Source: Paraburkholderia sp. BCC1884
GTDB lineage: Bacteria > Pseudomonadota > Gammaproteobacteria > Burkholderiales > Burkholderiaceae
Assembly (NCBI RefSeq): GCF_900996225.1
Contig: NZ_CAAJGL010000090.1
Span: forward strand, 620,001-684,000
Length of the DNA stretch: 64,000 nucleotides
Reading direction: 5' to 3'
Both the position numbers and the translations under genes were made by a program. Below the pieces are notes generated by a model, which saw only the letters and a program-made list of their open reading frames with translations, ran no database searches and had not been told where the DNA came from. Below, piece after piece: positions 8,306-16,469 of this stretch (position 1 is its first letter; each line of letters starts with the position of its first letter).

Positions 8306-9280
8306 TTATGCTGTGACGCGCAATGCGTCCGCCGTTTGACCTGGGCCGGCATCGGCGCCTGGTCCCACCTCGCAGGCTTGATCGAAAAGCTGCTTGAAGC
8401 GGCCCACTTCCTCGAAGACCCAGTCGCGAAATGCCTTGACCCTAGCGGTTTCCATCATCTGCGGCGGGCAGATGAAGTAGTACTGCCACGGGCTCGGCCC
8501 GTCCACATCGAATAATCTGACCAGGCGGCCCGCCGCGATCTCGTGCATGGCGAGCGAGCGGCGTGTCAGGGCGACGCCCTGGCCGTCGATCGCCGCCTGC
8601 AGCAAATTCGACGAATCCTGATACAGCACGCCGCGCTTGGGCTCCGGCCAGTCGGTGAGGCCTGCGGCGTCGAACCATGGGCGCCATAGTTCGTCGTCGG
8701 AGCGCAGCAATGGCACTTTGGCGAGATCGGTCGGTGTTTGCGGCAGCTTGCCGCCGTTGAAGTTCGGCGAGCAGGCCGGGAAGAAAATCTCCTCCAGCAA
8801 CAACTCCGCGTGCAGCCCCGAATATTTGCCGAAGCCGAAACGGATCGCCACGTCGACGTCGTCGCGAGCGAAATCGGTCAGCACGTTGGTGGACAGCAGT
8901 TCGAGGTCCCACTGTGGATGCGCCTCGATAAAGCTGCCGAGGCGCGGCGTCACCCAGCGCGCCGCGAACGACGACAGCATGGACACCACGAGCCGTCGCT
9001 CACGGTCGCCGGCACGGATTTCACGGGTGGCGTCGGCGAGCGCCATCAGCGCGGAGCGTACGTGGGTGGCGTAGCGGCGGCCGATTTCGGTAAGCCGCAC
9101 GCGCTTACCGTCGCGGGCGAACAGCGCGACACCCAACTCGGCCTCAAGCGCGCGAATCTGGTGGCTGACGGCGCCATGAGTGACGAAAAGCTCGTCGGCG
9201 GCACGCGAAAAACTCTCGTGTCGGGCCGCGGCTTCGAAAGCCTTGATGGCGTTCAGCGCGGGTAATTGCCGGAGATCCAT
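8306..9280 (-). CDS. LysR-family transcriptional regulator (GcvA-like)
   Basis: LysR regulator of 324 residues. The N-terminal winged helix-turn-helix spans about residues 1-65 (ALNAIKAFEAAARHESFSRAA ... LGVALFARDGK in parts) and a type-2 periplasmic-binding effector domain follows. The GcvA-like start MDLRQLPAL was preferred over an upstream ATG at 9323-9325 that lies within the intergenic region. It is convergent with ybeD and divergent from the DUF2917 gene 98 bases away. E. coli also has a LysR gene (ybeF) in its lipB-lipA cluster, though in another position. The effector is unknown. Confidence 0.92.
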   Translation of the reverse strand: MDLRQLPALNAIKAFEAAARHESFSRAADELFVTHGAVSHQIRALEAELGVALFARDGKRVRLTEIGRRYATHVRSALMALADATREIRAGDRERRLVVSMLSSFAARWVTPRLGSFIEAHPQWDLELLSTNVLTDFARDDVDVAIRFGFGKYSGLHAELLLEEIFFPACSPNFNGGKLPQTPTDLAKVPLLRSDDELWRPWFDAAGLTDWPEPKRGVLYQDSSNLLQAAIDGQGVALTRRSLAMHEIAAGRLVRLFDVDGPSPWQYYFICPPQMMETARVKAFRDWVFEEVGRFKQLFDQACEVGPGADAGPGQTADALRVTA

Positions 9281-9316
9281 CGCAATATTTCTCACATAGA
9301 GGTGAAAATTGATCGT

Positions 9317-9326
9317 TTTGATCAAA
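9317..9326. promoter_or_regulatory. Palindrome in the lysR/DUF2917 divergent region
   Basis: Perfect 10-base palindrome TTTGATCAAA between the LysR regulator and the divergent DUF2917 gene. LysR proteins usually bind such sites between themselves and a divergent target. Its use as the operator here is inference. Confidence 0.35.
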
Positions 9327-9378
9327 CCCTTGATACGCCTAGGATTGTAGTCACGAAACGATCTTTGGCGAGGGCATC

Positions 9379-9705
9379 ATGCGAGAAATTTCCTCTAGTA
9401 TCGCGTTTGAAATCCGTAGCGGCGAAACGGTGCCGATGAAGGTGGCGCGCAGCACCAAGCTTGTCGTGCGCGGCGGCGCGGTGTGGGTGACCCGTAGCGA
9501 CGATACGGAAGATTACTGGCTGCAACCGGGTCATACGCTGCGTCTGCGTCGGGGCGAACGGTTATGGCTGAGCGCCGAAGGCAGCGCACGCGCGACAGTT
9601 GCGTTTTCCGTGCCGACGCGTTGCGACCAGCGCGCGTTGAACTGGTTTGCGCGCATCGGCGAGCGGCTGGCGGCGCGCATGCGCGGCGGGTGGCGGACGG
9701 TTTAG
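9379..9705 (+). CDS. DUF2917 domain-containing protein
   Basis: Cytoplasmic protein of 108 residues with the DUF2917 pattern: SFEI-like IAFEIRSGETVPMKV, RGGAVWVTRSDDTEDYWLQPGHTL split over residues 30-55, and RGERLWLSAE. The fold is probably a small beta-barrel related to cupins. It is transcribed divergently from a LysR regulator, a pairing often seen for DUF2917 genes in Burkholderiales. The function is unknown. Confidence 0.88.
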   Translation: MREISSSIAFEIRSGETVPMKVARSTKLVVRGGAVWVTRSDDTEDYWLQPGHTLRLRRGERLWLSAEGSARATVAFSVPTRCDQRALNWFARIGERLAARMRGGWRTV

Positions 9706-9857
9706 GTGGGCGCGGAAAGGCGTAAGGCGGGGGGAGATGCGTGGTCGGCGGTACGGCGCGGCACGGCTGGCGGCATGACGGCCAGGCATCCGCCCCGGCA
9801 TCACTCATGCTTTCGCCTCCGGCGCCGATTCCCATATTTCGGTAAACTGGCGAAATC

Positions 9858-10595
9858 ATGTGCGCCAACCCGGTTTCCCTGTCTACTTCGTCCGCCACGG
9901 CGCCGCTAACGCTGCGCTGGCGCGGCAGCGAACCCTACGAAGCCAGTTTCGAGGCCATGCGCGCGTTCACCGACTCGCGCACCGCCGACACACCCGACGA
10001 AATCTGGCTGGTCGAACATCCTCCCGTCTTCACGCTCGGCCAGGCCGGCGACCCGGCGCACCTGCTGGCTGCCGACAGCGGTATTCCTCTGGTGAAAGTC
10101 GACCGTGGCGGCCAGATCACGTATCACGGGCCGGGGCAGGTGGTCGCTTACCTGATGCTCGACCTGCGACGCCGCAAGCTGATGGTGCGTGAGATGGTCA
10201 CGCGGATCGAGCAGGCCGTGATCGACACCCTCGCGGCGTATAATCTCGCCGGAGAACGCAAGGCGGGCGCCCCCGGCATCTATGTGGCAGAGGGCTCCGA
10301 CGCGGCGCTGGAGGCAGGATCACACGCCGGCGCCAAGATCGCCGCGCTAGGGCTGAAAATCCGCAACGGCTGCAGCTATCACGGCGTGAGTCTGAACGTG
10401 AGCATGGATTTGCAGCCGTTTCTGGCGATCAACCCATGCGGCTATGCAGGGCTCGAAACGGTCGACATGGCCACGCTCGGCGTGACCGCCGGCTGGGACG
10501 ACGTGGCCCGTACCTTTGCAGAACGCCTCACCGCAAACCTCGACGGCAGTCCCGCGGCCGTCGCCCAACCGCAGGCCGGTGCGCTCACCGCCTGA
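9858..10595 (+). CDS. lipB: Lipoyl(octanoyl) transferase
   Basis: Octanoyl-ACP:protein N-octanoyltransferase of 245 residues, the first step of de novo lipoylation of pyruvate and 2-oxoglutarate dehydrogenases. Visible family motifs are VEHPPVFTLGQAG, DRGGQITYHGPGQVVAYLML (the RGG..TYHGPGQ signature), GAKIAALGLKI with the catalytic Lys, and NPCGYAGLE with the acyl-thioester Cys. An insert YVAEGSDAALEAGSHAG before the Lys motif is slightly longer than in E. coli. Octanoyl groups made here are turned into lipoyl groups by the following LipA. Confidence 0.97.
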   Translation: MCANPVSLSTSSATAPLTLRWRGSEPYEASFEAMRAFTDSRTADTPDEIWLVEHPPVFTLGQAGDPAHLLAADSGIPLVKVDRGGQITYHGPGQVVAYLMLDLRRRKLMVREMVTRIEQAVIDTLAAYNLAGERKAGAPGIYVAEGSDAALEAGSHAGAKIAALGLKIRNGCSYHGVSLNVSMDLQPFLAINPCGYAGLETVDMATLGVTAGWDDVARTFAERLTANLDGSPAAVAQPQAGALTA

Positions 10596-10608
10596 CTGGA
10601 CCGAACGA

Positions 10609-11613
10609 ATGACTGACGTAACCGCGAACCTCGCAGCTTCTCCCGCCCCTGACGCCGTGCCGGCCGCCGCCGCGTATGACGCCACCGCGAAGCAGAAGGC
10701 GCAAGCCAAAACCGCCCGTATTCCGATCAAGATCATCCCGATCGAAAAGCTGAAGAAGCCGGACTGGATCCGCGTCAAAGCGGCCACCGGCAATTCGCGC
10801 TTCTACGAAATCAAGCAGATTCTGCGCGAACACAACCTGCACACGGTGTGTGAAGAAGCGAGTTGCCCGAATATCGGCGAATGCTTCGGCAAGGGCACGG
10901 CGACCTTCATGATCATGGGTGACAAGTGCACGCGCCGTTGCCCGTTCTGCGACGTCGGCCACGGTCGACCGGACCCGCTCGATGTGGACGAACCCGGCAA
11001 CCTGGCGCGCACCATCGCCGCGTTGAAGCTGAAGTACGTGGTGATCACCAGCGTAGACCGCGACGATTTGCGTGACGGCGGCGCTGCCCACTTCGTGGAA
11101 TGCATCCGTCAGACGCGCGAGCTATCGCCGGAAACGCGCATCGAAATTCTGACGCCGGACTTCCGTGGTCGGCTGGATCGCGCGATCGGCATTCTGAACG
11201 CCGCACCGCCCGATGTGATGAACCACAACCTGGAAACGGTGCCGCGTCTTTACAAGGAAGCGCGCCCGGGTTCGGACTACGCGCATTCGCTGAAGCTGCT
11301 GAAGGACTTCAAGGCGCTGCATCCGCACGTCGCGACCAAGTCCGGTCTGATGGTCGGCCTCGGCGAAACTGAAGAAGAAATTCTGCAAGTGATGCGCGAC
11401 CTGCGCGAACACAACGTGGACATGCTGACGATCGGCCAGTATCTGCAGCCGTCGGAACACCATCTGCCGGTGCGCTCGTACGTGCATCCGGACACGTTCA
11501 AGATGTACGAGGAAGAAGCGTACAAGATGGGCTTCACACACGCAGCGGTTGGCGCAATGGTTCGTTCGAGCTACCACGCCGATTTGCAGGCACATGGAGC
11601 CGGTGTGGTCTGA
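10609..11613 (+). CDS. lipA: Lipoyl synthase (radical SAM)
   Basis: Radical SAM enzyme of 334 residues that inserts two sulfurs into octanoyl groups. It has the auxiliary cluster motif CEEASCPNIGEC and the radical SAM motif CTRRCPFC, plus the C-terminal RSSY motif (MVRSSYHAD) that ligates the auxiliary cluster. The N-terminal 45 residues are Ala-rich and probably disordered. It begins 13 bases after lipB and is followed by a strong terminator. Confidence 0.98.
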   Translation: MTDVTANLAASPAPDAVPAAAAYDATAKQKAQAKTARIPIKIIPIEKLKKPDWIRVKAATGNSRFYEIKQILREHNLHTVCEEASCPNIGECFGKGTATFMIMGDKCTRRCPFCDVGHGRPDPLDVDEPGNLARTIAALKLKYVVITSVDRDDLRDGGAAHFVECIRQTRELSPETRIEILTPDFRGRLDRAIGILNAAPPDVMNHNLETVPRLYKEARPGSDYAHSLKLLKDFKALHPHVATKSGLMVGLGETEEEILQVMRDLREHNVDMLTIGQYLQPSEHHLPVRSYVHPDTFKMYEEEAYKMGFTHAAVGAMVRSSYHADLQAHGAGVV

Positions 11614-11640
11614 GCCGATTGACTTGCTGTTAGCTGGACA

Positions 11641-11673
11641 AACAAAGCCCGCACTTGATGCGGGCTTTGTTTT
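11641..11673. terminator. Rho-independent terminator after lipA
   Basis: Inverted repeat AAAGCCCGCA / TGCGGGCTTT with a 5-base loop followed by GTTTTTTTC. The A-rich 5' side gives some terminator character to the opposite strand too, where the small membrane-protein gene would end. Confidence 0.9.
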
Positions 11674-11726
11674 TTTCGGCGAGCGTTGATTGCTCCAGCC
11701 ACGCGTTGCGGCTCTGTCTGCCAAGC

Positions 11727-11861
11727 CTATCGATAGTGCCGCGCCAGAAACATGCAGGTGGAGGACACAACTGTGCCGATAAGCATGAAGGGATACAGGA
11801 AGTTGATGAAACGATCGCGCAACGAGCGGTTCTCGATGATGTAATCAATCAGATTAGGCAT
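11727..11861 (-). CDS. Small single-span membrane protein, 44 residues
   Basis: Short reading frame of 44 residues beginning MPNLIDYIIENRSLRDRF, followed by a hydrophobic span (FLYPFMLIGTVVSSTCMFLA) and a basic end ARHYR. A good ribosome-binding site GGGAGAT lies 6-7 bases before the ATG, and a TATACT -10-like element is found 30 bases further upstream. The charge pattern predicts one transmembrane helix with acidic/basic N-terminus. I do not recognise a family. It is next to another orphan membrane protein in a strip of lower GC than the flanks. Confidence 0.6.
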   Translation of the reverse strand: MPNLIDYIIENRSLRDRFINFLYPFMLIGTVVSSTCMFLARHYR

Positions 11862-11916
11862 GTCATATCTCCCTTGAACGTCACGCGCAAAGTATATCGC
11901 GGCATTTTGAATTTGT

Positions 11917-12396
11917 TTAGGTTAACGAATAATGAGATGCGGAAAAGGACGCCGCTGAAATTGCCGTCATGAAAAGTGAAGGCCATAGCAGGCGTCGATC
12001 CGAATCTTTCTCGTCAAAGGGGCGCGTGTAGAGAGTTGCGGAGTCGGCTGCGCCAAACGACACAAGGATCGACGCTGCGATGATAAGCAGAACGTGCCAA
12101 AGAAGACCGGTTAGCATGAGTGCTCGGGCGCCGTCATGCGACGCCTCGCTCAATCCGCAGCCGATCTCGTAACACGCGCTCGCGCACATCGAAATGACGC
12201 CCCAGAGAAGCTGGCCGTCCTGCACTGAGCGCATTGCAGCGCCCGCCGACGCCTGCCTATAGAACCGCGAAAAACTCAACAGCGGGAGCAGTGCAATTGG
12301 CGCGAACACCGGTACGCCGATATTGAAGAACGACCAGCTAACGCGACCTAACAAATCGAGCATGAAGACTCCAGCGAAGATCAATCCTGCGATCAT
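11917..12396 (-). CDS. Hypothetical polytopic membrane protein
   Basis: Protein of 159 residues with about four hydrophobic segments: residues 2-15, 22-42, 62-80 and 92-115, then a charged stretch RPFDEKDSDRR and a final short hydrophobic segment. I recognise no family. Codon use is less GC3-biased than in the neighbouring core genes. An in-frame stop lies a few codons upstream of the chosen ATG, so the N-terminus is well bounded. It reads toward the 44-residue gene 55 bases downstream, so the two may be one transcription unit. Confidence 0.5.
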   Translation of the reverse strand: MIAGLIFAGVFMLDLLGRVSWSFFNIGVPVFAPIALLPLLSFSRFYRQASAGAAMRSVQDGQLLWGVISMCASACYEIGCGLSEASHDGARALMLTGLLWHVLLIIAASILVSFGAADSATLYTRPFDEKDSDRRLLWPSLFMTAISAASFSASHYSLT

Positions 12397-12478
12397 CCCG
12401 CCGCCGTCAACGCAAGGTCAATCTGCCGAACGGCCAGGTTGCGCCAGGGCGTATCTTCACGCCATCATTCGCTGAAGC

Positions 12479-12790
12479 CGCATCACTGCGCGCATCGACA
12501 GTCGCACTAAACAACTCGGCGTGAAAAATCACGTGGTTTTGCCGGCAGCGCTGCCGGAGATTCTCACGGGCTTGCGCATCGCCATCGGTTTCGGCTGGAC
12601 CACGTTAGTGGCCGCCGGGATGGTCGTGGCCACCGCCGTTTTGGGTCAGATGGTGCTCAACGCGTCGAGTTTTCTGCGCACCGACGTCGTGGTGATGGGC
12701 ATCGCGCTGATCGGCCTGATCGCGTGGCTGTTCGATCTCGGCATGCGCTTGTTGGAGCGACGCCTCGTGCTTTGGAAACGGCGCATATAA
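12479..12790 (+). pseudogene. 5'-truncated TauC/SsuC-like ABC permease remnant
   Basis: The frame encodes about 90 residues matching only the C-terminal third of sulfonate/taurine permeases (TauC/SsuC): HVVLPAALPEILTG, the EAA-loop end, LRIAIGFGWTTLVAA and a final helix ending in basic residues. Full-length members have about 260-280 residues. The N-terminal helices are missing, an in-frame stop lies at 12473, and no tauA or tauB neighbour is present. A GTG at 12521 could in principle start an 89-residue peptide. I interpret it as a decay remnant left by a deletion or replacement. Confidence 0.75.
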
Positions 12791-12813
12791 AGTCGCCGGA
12801 GTCCGGGCGAACC

Positions 12814-13497
12814 TTACGCAAACAGTTCGATCACCGGCCAGTTGCGTTGCTCGGCAATGGTACGCAAGCGCGCATCAGGATTGGTCGCAACCGGATGCGT
12901 GACACGTTCGAGCAGGGGCACGTCGTTGATGGAATCGCTATAGAACCAGCTTTCCTCAAAGTCTTCCAGCCGATGCCCGAGCGAAGCCAGCCAGCTCTCG
13001 GTACGCGTGATCTTGCCCTCGCGAAAGGTCGGCACGCCTGCCGCCTTGCCCGTAAAGCGCGCCGACGGATCTTCGCCTTCGGTGCCGAGTTCGATGCCCA
13101 GCAGATGCTCGAAGCCGAGCGCCACGCCGATCGGTGCCGTGATGAACACGTTGGTCGCGGTAACGATGCAGCATAGATCGCCTGCCTCGATATGCCGCGC
13201 AACCAGTTTGCGCGCGGCAGGCAGAATGGCCGGTGTGATTACCTCGCGCATGAACTGCGCATGCCACGCGTCGAGTTGCTCGCGCGAGTGACGCGCGAGC
13301 GGCGCCAACGTGTAGTTCAGATAGGCGGCCATATCGAGCGTGCCCGCTACATATTGCCGGTAGTACCCGTCGATTTCCTCGGCATGCCGCGCCGCGCCTT
13401 CCACACCCAGGCCTGCCATAAAGTGGGCCCAGGCCTGATCGCTGTCGAGCGGCAGCAAGGTGTGATCCAGGTCGAACAGCGCGAGGTTACGGCTCAT
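12814..13497 (-). CDS. HAD-IB family hydrolase (phosphoserine phosphatase-like)
   Basis: Phosphatase of 227 residues from the HAD superfamily, subclass IB. Motif I is DLDHTLLPLDSD (nucleophile Asp near residue 9), motif II is the Thr in IVTATN, and motifs III/IV are the Lys-containing region and YSDSINDVPLLE. The start MSRNLALFDLD was preferred over upstream in-frame codons because it places motif I near the N-terminus as usual. Relatives are annotated as phosphoserine or histidinol-phosphate phosphatases, so the substrate remains open. It is divergent from the Na/Pi symporter gene. Confidence 0.88.
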   Translation of the reverse strand: MSRNLALFDLDHTLLPLDSDQAWAHFMAGLGVEGAARHAEEIDGYYRQYVAGTLDMAAYLNYTLAPLARHSREQLDAWHAQFMREVITPAILPAARKLVARHIEAGDLCCIVTATNVFITAPIGVALGFEHLLGIELGTEGEDPSARFTGKAAGVPTFREGKITRTESWLASLGHRLEDFEESWFYSDSINDVPLLERVTHPVATNPDARLRTIAEQRNWPVIELFA

Positions 13498-13697
13498 CCA
13501 GCGTCCTTTGATTGATGGGTCGAGGCAGTCGCACAACCGGGGCATGGAGCATATCGGGGATACGCAGTCGCCCACAGTTTGCACGAGCGTATTATTAAAA
13601 GCACAAAATTACAATAAGGCAAAAATGTGCAACACTGATGACATAAACGCGCCGGGTGTCGCTCAACGCGGGACGCGGTTGGGATGTGGCAGCAGGA

Positions 13698-15383
13698 ATG
13701 GATGCGCAGTGGCTTATGTTGATTCTCCTTAACCTCCTGGCGGGCGTGGCGCTCCTCGTGTGGGGCTCACACATCGTGCGCACCGGCATCCTGCGTGTGC
13801 TGGGCGCCGATCTTCGCGGCGTGCTCGGGCGCAGCACCAAGGGCCGCTGGCGTGCATTCCTGTCAGGCGTCGGCGTCACCAGTCTCGTGCAGAGTAGCAA
13901 TGCCACCGCAGTGATCGTGACGTCGTTCGCGGCGCAGGGCATGTTGCCGCTCACCAGCGGCCTTGCGATCATGCTGGGCGCCGACGTCGGCACCGCTTTG
14001 ATGGCACGGGTGCTCACGCTCGATCTCTCCTGGCTTTCGCCAATCCTGATCCTGCTCGGCGTGCCGCTATTCCTGTCGCGCAAACAGACGCGCGTCGGCC
14101 AGGCGGGCCGTACCTTGATCGGTCTCGGTCTGATCCTGCTGGCCTTGCATCTGATCGTCGAGACCGCGCAACCGATGATGCAGGGCGCTGGCGTGCGCGT
14201 GATGTTCGGCGCCTTGACCGGCGACACCATGCTCGACGCGCTGGTCGGCGCCGCCTTCGCCATGCTGTCCTATTCGAGCCTCGCCGCGGTGCTGCTGACC
14301 GCGACGCTGGCGTCGTCCGGGGTGATCTCGCTGAAGGTCGCGCTGTGTCTCGTGATCGGCGCGAATCTCGGCAGCGGCTTGCTGGCGCTGCTCGGTACGG
14401 TCGCGCAGAATGCGGCGGCGCGGCGTCTCGCGTTGGGCAGCTTTGCGTTCAAACTCGCGGGCGCTTTGTTGATCTTGCCGTTCGCGCCATTGCTCGCGCG
14501 TGGTTTGCCCGTGCTGATCGCCAATCCGCGTGAAGCCACGGTCGGCTTCCATCTGATCTACAACACCTTGCGTTGCTGCGCCTGCCTGTCGCTGATCGAT
14601 CCGGTGGCGCGCATCTGCACGCGCGTATTGCCCAACCGGCCGCTGCCCAGCGGCGAGTTACGGCCCTTGCATCTGGATGCCGCCGCGCTTTCCACCCCGG
14701 CCCTCGCGCTCGCGCATGCCTCGCGCGAAGTGCTGCGCATCGGCGATATCGTGCGCACCATGCTCGACAACGTCGCCGATCTGATTCATCACAACAGTCT
14801 GGACAAGGCGCGCGAGACGATCCGCATGGACGACGACGTCGACGAACTCTACGCGGCGGTCAAAAGCTATCTGACGCTGATCTCGCGCGAACAACTCGAT
14901 GAAGCCGACAGCCGTCGCTGGACCGATATCATTTCCCTGACGATCAACCTCGAACACGCGGGCGACATCATCGAGCGGATCGTGCGGGACATCGAAGAAA
15001 AGAAGATCGCGCACCGACTGTCGTTTTCGGAAGAAGGGCTGGGCGAGTTGGACGATTTGCAGGCGCGGCTCGTGAGCAATCTGCAGTTGGGGCTGTCGGT
15101 GTTTCTGAACAGCGATTTGCGTTGCGCTGAGCGGCTGCTTGCCGAAAAGGAGCGCTTCCGCGATCTGGAGCGCGCGTATTCGTATCGGCATCTGGATCGT
15201 CTCAGCGGTCAGACGCTGCGCAGCATCGAGACGAGCGCGCTGCATCTGGATCTGATCAGCGACATGAAGCGGCTCAATTCCCTGTTCTGCTCGACGGCCT
15301 ATCCGGTGCTCGACGCAGCTGGCGCACTGCACGACACGCGCTTGCGCAAGCGCTCGCTCGACACGATGCACGTGAAGGAATAA
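13698..15383 (+). CDS. Na/Pi cotransporter family protein with PhoU-like domain
   Basis: Membrane transporter of 561 residues (if the ATG at 13698 is used, or 575 from a GTG at 13656). The N-terminal half carries two inverted Na/Pi repeats with the QSSNATAVIVTSFAAQG signature near residue 70 and SYSSLAAVLLTATLASSG in the second repeat. The last 230 residues are helical and resemble PhoU (VRTMLDNVADLI, LEHAGDIIERIVRDIEEKK), a combination known as YjbB-like NptA. It probably exports or imports inorganic phosphate coupled to sodium. It is convergent with the DeoR gene, with only 9 bases between the stops. Confidence 0.92.
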   Translation: MDAQWLMLILLNLLAGVALLVWGSHIVRTGILRVLGADLRGVLGRSTKGRWRAFLSGVGVTSLVQSSNATAVIVTSFAAQGMLPLTSGLAIMLGADVGTALMARVLTLDLSWLSPILILLGVPLFLSRKQTRVGQAGRTLIGLGLILLALHLIVETAQPMMQGAGVRVMFGALTGDTMLDALVGAAFAMLSYSSLAAVLLTATLASSGVISLKVALCLVIGANLGSGLLALLGTVAQNAAARRLALGSFAFKLAGALLILPFAPLLARGLPVLIANPREATVGFHLIYNTLRCCACLSLIDPVARICTRVLPNRPLPSGELRPLHLDAAALSTPALALAHASREVLRIGDIVRTMLDNVADLIHHNSLDKARETIRMDDDVDELYAAVKSYLTLISREQLDEADSRRWTDIISLTINLEHAGDIIERIVRDIEEKKIAHRLSFSEEGLGELDDLQARLVSNLQLGLSVFLNSDLRCAERLLAEKERFRDLERAYSYRHLDRLSGQTLRSIETSALHLDLISDMKRLNSLFCSTAYPVLDAAGALHDTRLRKRSLDTMHVKE

Positions 15384-15392
15384 GCGCGTGCC

Positions 15393-16163
15393 CTAAGCCA
15401 GAACGATCTCTGCCAGCTTCTTTTTCAGCGCGGCGAAATCGGCGGCATCGGCCGCTTTTTTGTTGGTGACGAGCACGTCGATCCGATCGGCCGGACAGTA
15501 CGAAATGCGGCTGCGCTGGCCGATCTTGCTGTAGTCGGCGAGGATCACCACGCGGTCCGCATTGGCGACCATGGCGCGCGCGACTTCGGTTTCGGCGTGA
15601 TCGTAATTGGTCGCGCCGTGCCGATGATCGATGCCGACCGGCGACAGCAGCGCCAAGTCCGCGTGATAACGGTGAATGTCGAGCACGGTGGTGGCGCCGG
15701 TGGTCGCCATTGCACGATCGCTGATCGAGCCGCCGAGCAGAATCACTTCGTTGGCGGTGTCGGTTTGATCGACCGCGCCACGCATCTTCAACGCGACGTC
15801 GATCGAATTGGTGACGATGGTCAGGTTCGCGAGTTTCGCCAGTTCCTCGGCTAACGCAGCGGTGGTGGTGCCCGCATCGATGAAAAGCGTCTGGCCGCTC
15901 GCGATCAAGCCAGTGGCCGCCTTCGCAATCGCAGTTTTGGATTTGACGCGCATGTGGGCACGCTCGGCGATCGGCGCTTCGTCGCCGGGTTTGATGGCGC
16001 CGCCGTGCACGCGCCGCAGTTCACCGAGCGCTTCGAGGTCGAGCAGATCGCGCCGCACCGTTTCGCGCGATACTCCAAGATCCGCCATGATCCGTTCGGT
16101 CGACACGCGTTGCAGCGTGGACAGCAACGCGCGAATTCTCTGATGACGGTCTTCCTGCCACAT
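15393..16163 (-). CDS. DeoR/GlpR-family transcriptional regulator
   Basis: DeoR regulator of 256 residues. The N-terminal helix-turn-helix reads RHQRIRALLSTLQRVSTERI then VSRETVRRDLLDLEALGEL, and the effector half has the sugar-phosphate-binding IDAGTTTAALAEEL and the late DYSKIGQRS motif. The ATG giving MWQEDRHQ was chosen because it starts just before the HTH. It is divergent from the glycerophosphodiesterase-ABC operon, with a perfect palindrome in the 306-base gap, so local repression relieved by a phosphorylated ligand such as glycerol 3-phosphate is likely (inference). Confidence 0.93.
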   Translation of the reverse strand: MWQEDRHQRIRALLSTLQRVSTERIMADLGVSRETVRRDLLDLEALGELRRVHGGAIKPGDEAPIAERAHMRVKSKTAIAKAATGLIASGQTLFIDAGTTTAALAEELAKLANLTIVTNSIDVALKMRGAVDQTDTANEVILLGGSISDRAMATTGATTVLDIHRYHADLALLSPVGIDHRHGATNYDHAETEVARAMVANADRVVILADYSKIGQRSRISYCPADRIDVLVTNKKAADAADFAALKKKLAEIVLA

Positions 16164-16343
16164 GCATTTTCCCTGGATGGTGACGCGTTCACACGACTTG
16201 AATCTAAGGACGTTATCGTGGTCACGAATGTGTGTCCACACTATGTCAGACGCGCTACTTTAGCCGGATTGTGTTGTATTTTTTTGGCAGCTTGCAACTT
16301 TGTGTATTTGACTTTAGCCTTCGCAAATCGAAACGAGGCGGCC

Positions 16344-16368
16344 TTTTCGAACAGGAAATGTTCGAAAA
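16344..16368. promoter_or_regulatory. Perfect 10-bp inverted repeat, candidate DeoR/GlpR operator
   Basis: TTTTCGAACA and TGTTCGAAAA flank the 5-base spacer GGAAA with no mismatch. DeoR-family repressors, including GlpR, usually recognise TTCG/CGAA-containing repeats. The site lies about 100 bases before the phosphodiesterase start and 180 bases before the regulator start, in a locally AT-rich region. Its assignment to the adjacent DeoR protein is inference. Confidence 0.65.
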
Positions 16369-16469
16369 GGAAGTGAAATGACCTGATTCGAGCATTTCGC
16401 GGCGTTTGTTGGCAATTTGACCGAATGCTGTCGTCGCCACAAACGCTCTATCTGTAAAGGTAACGAGAC

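Noticed and set aside
16344..16368. Terminator
   Set aside because: The palindrome has no T-run and lies in a divergent promoter region, so an operator is more likely.
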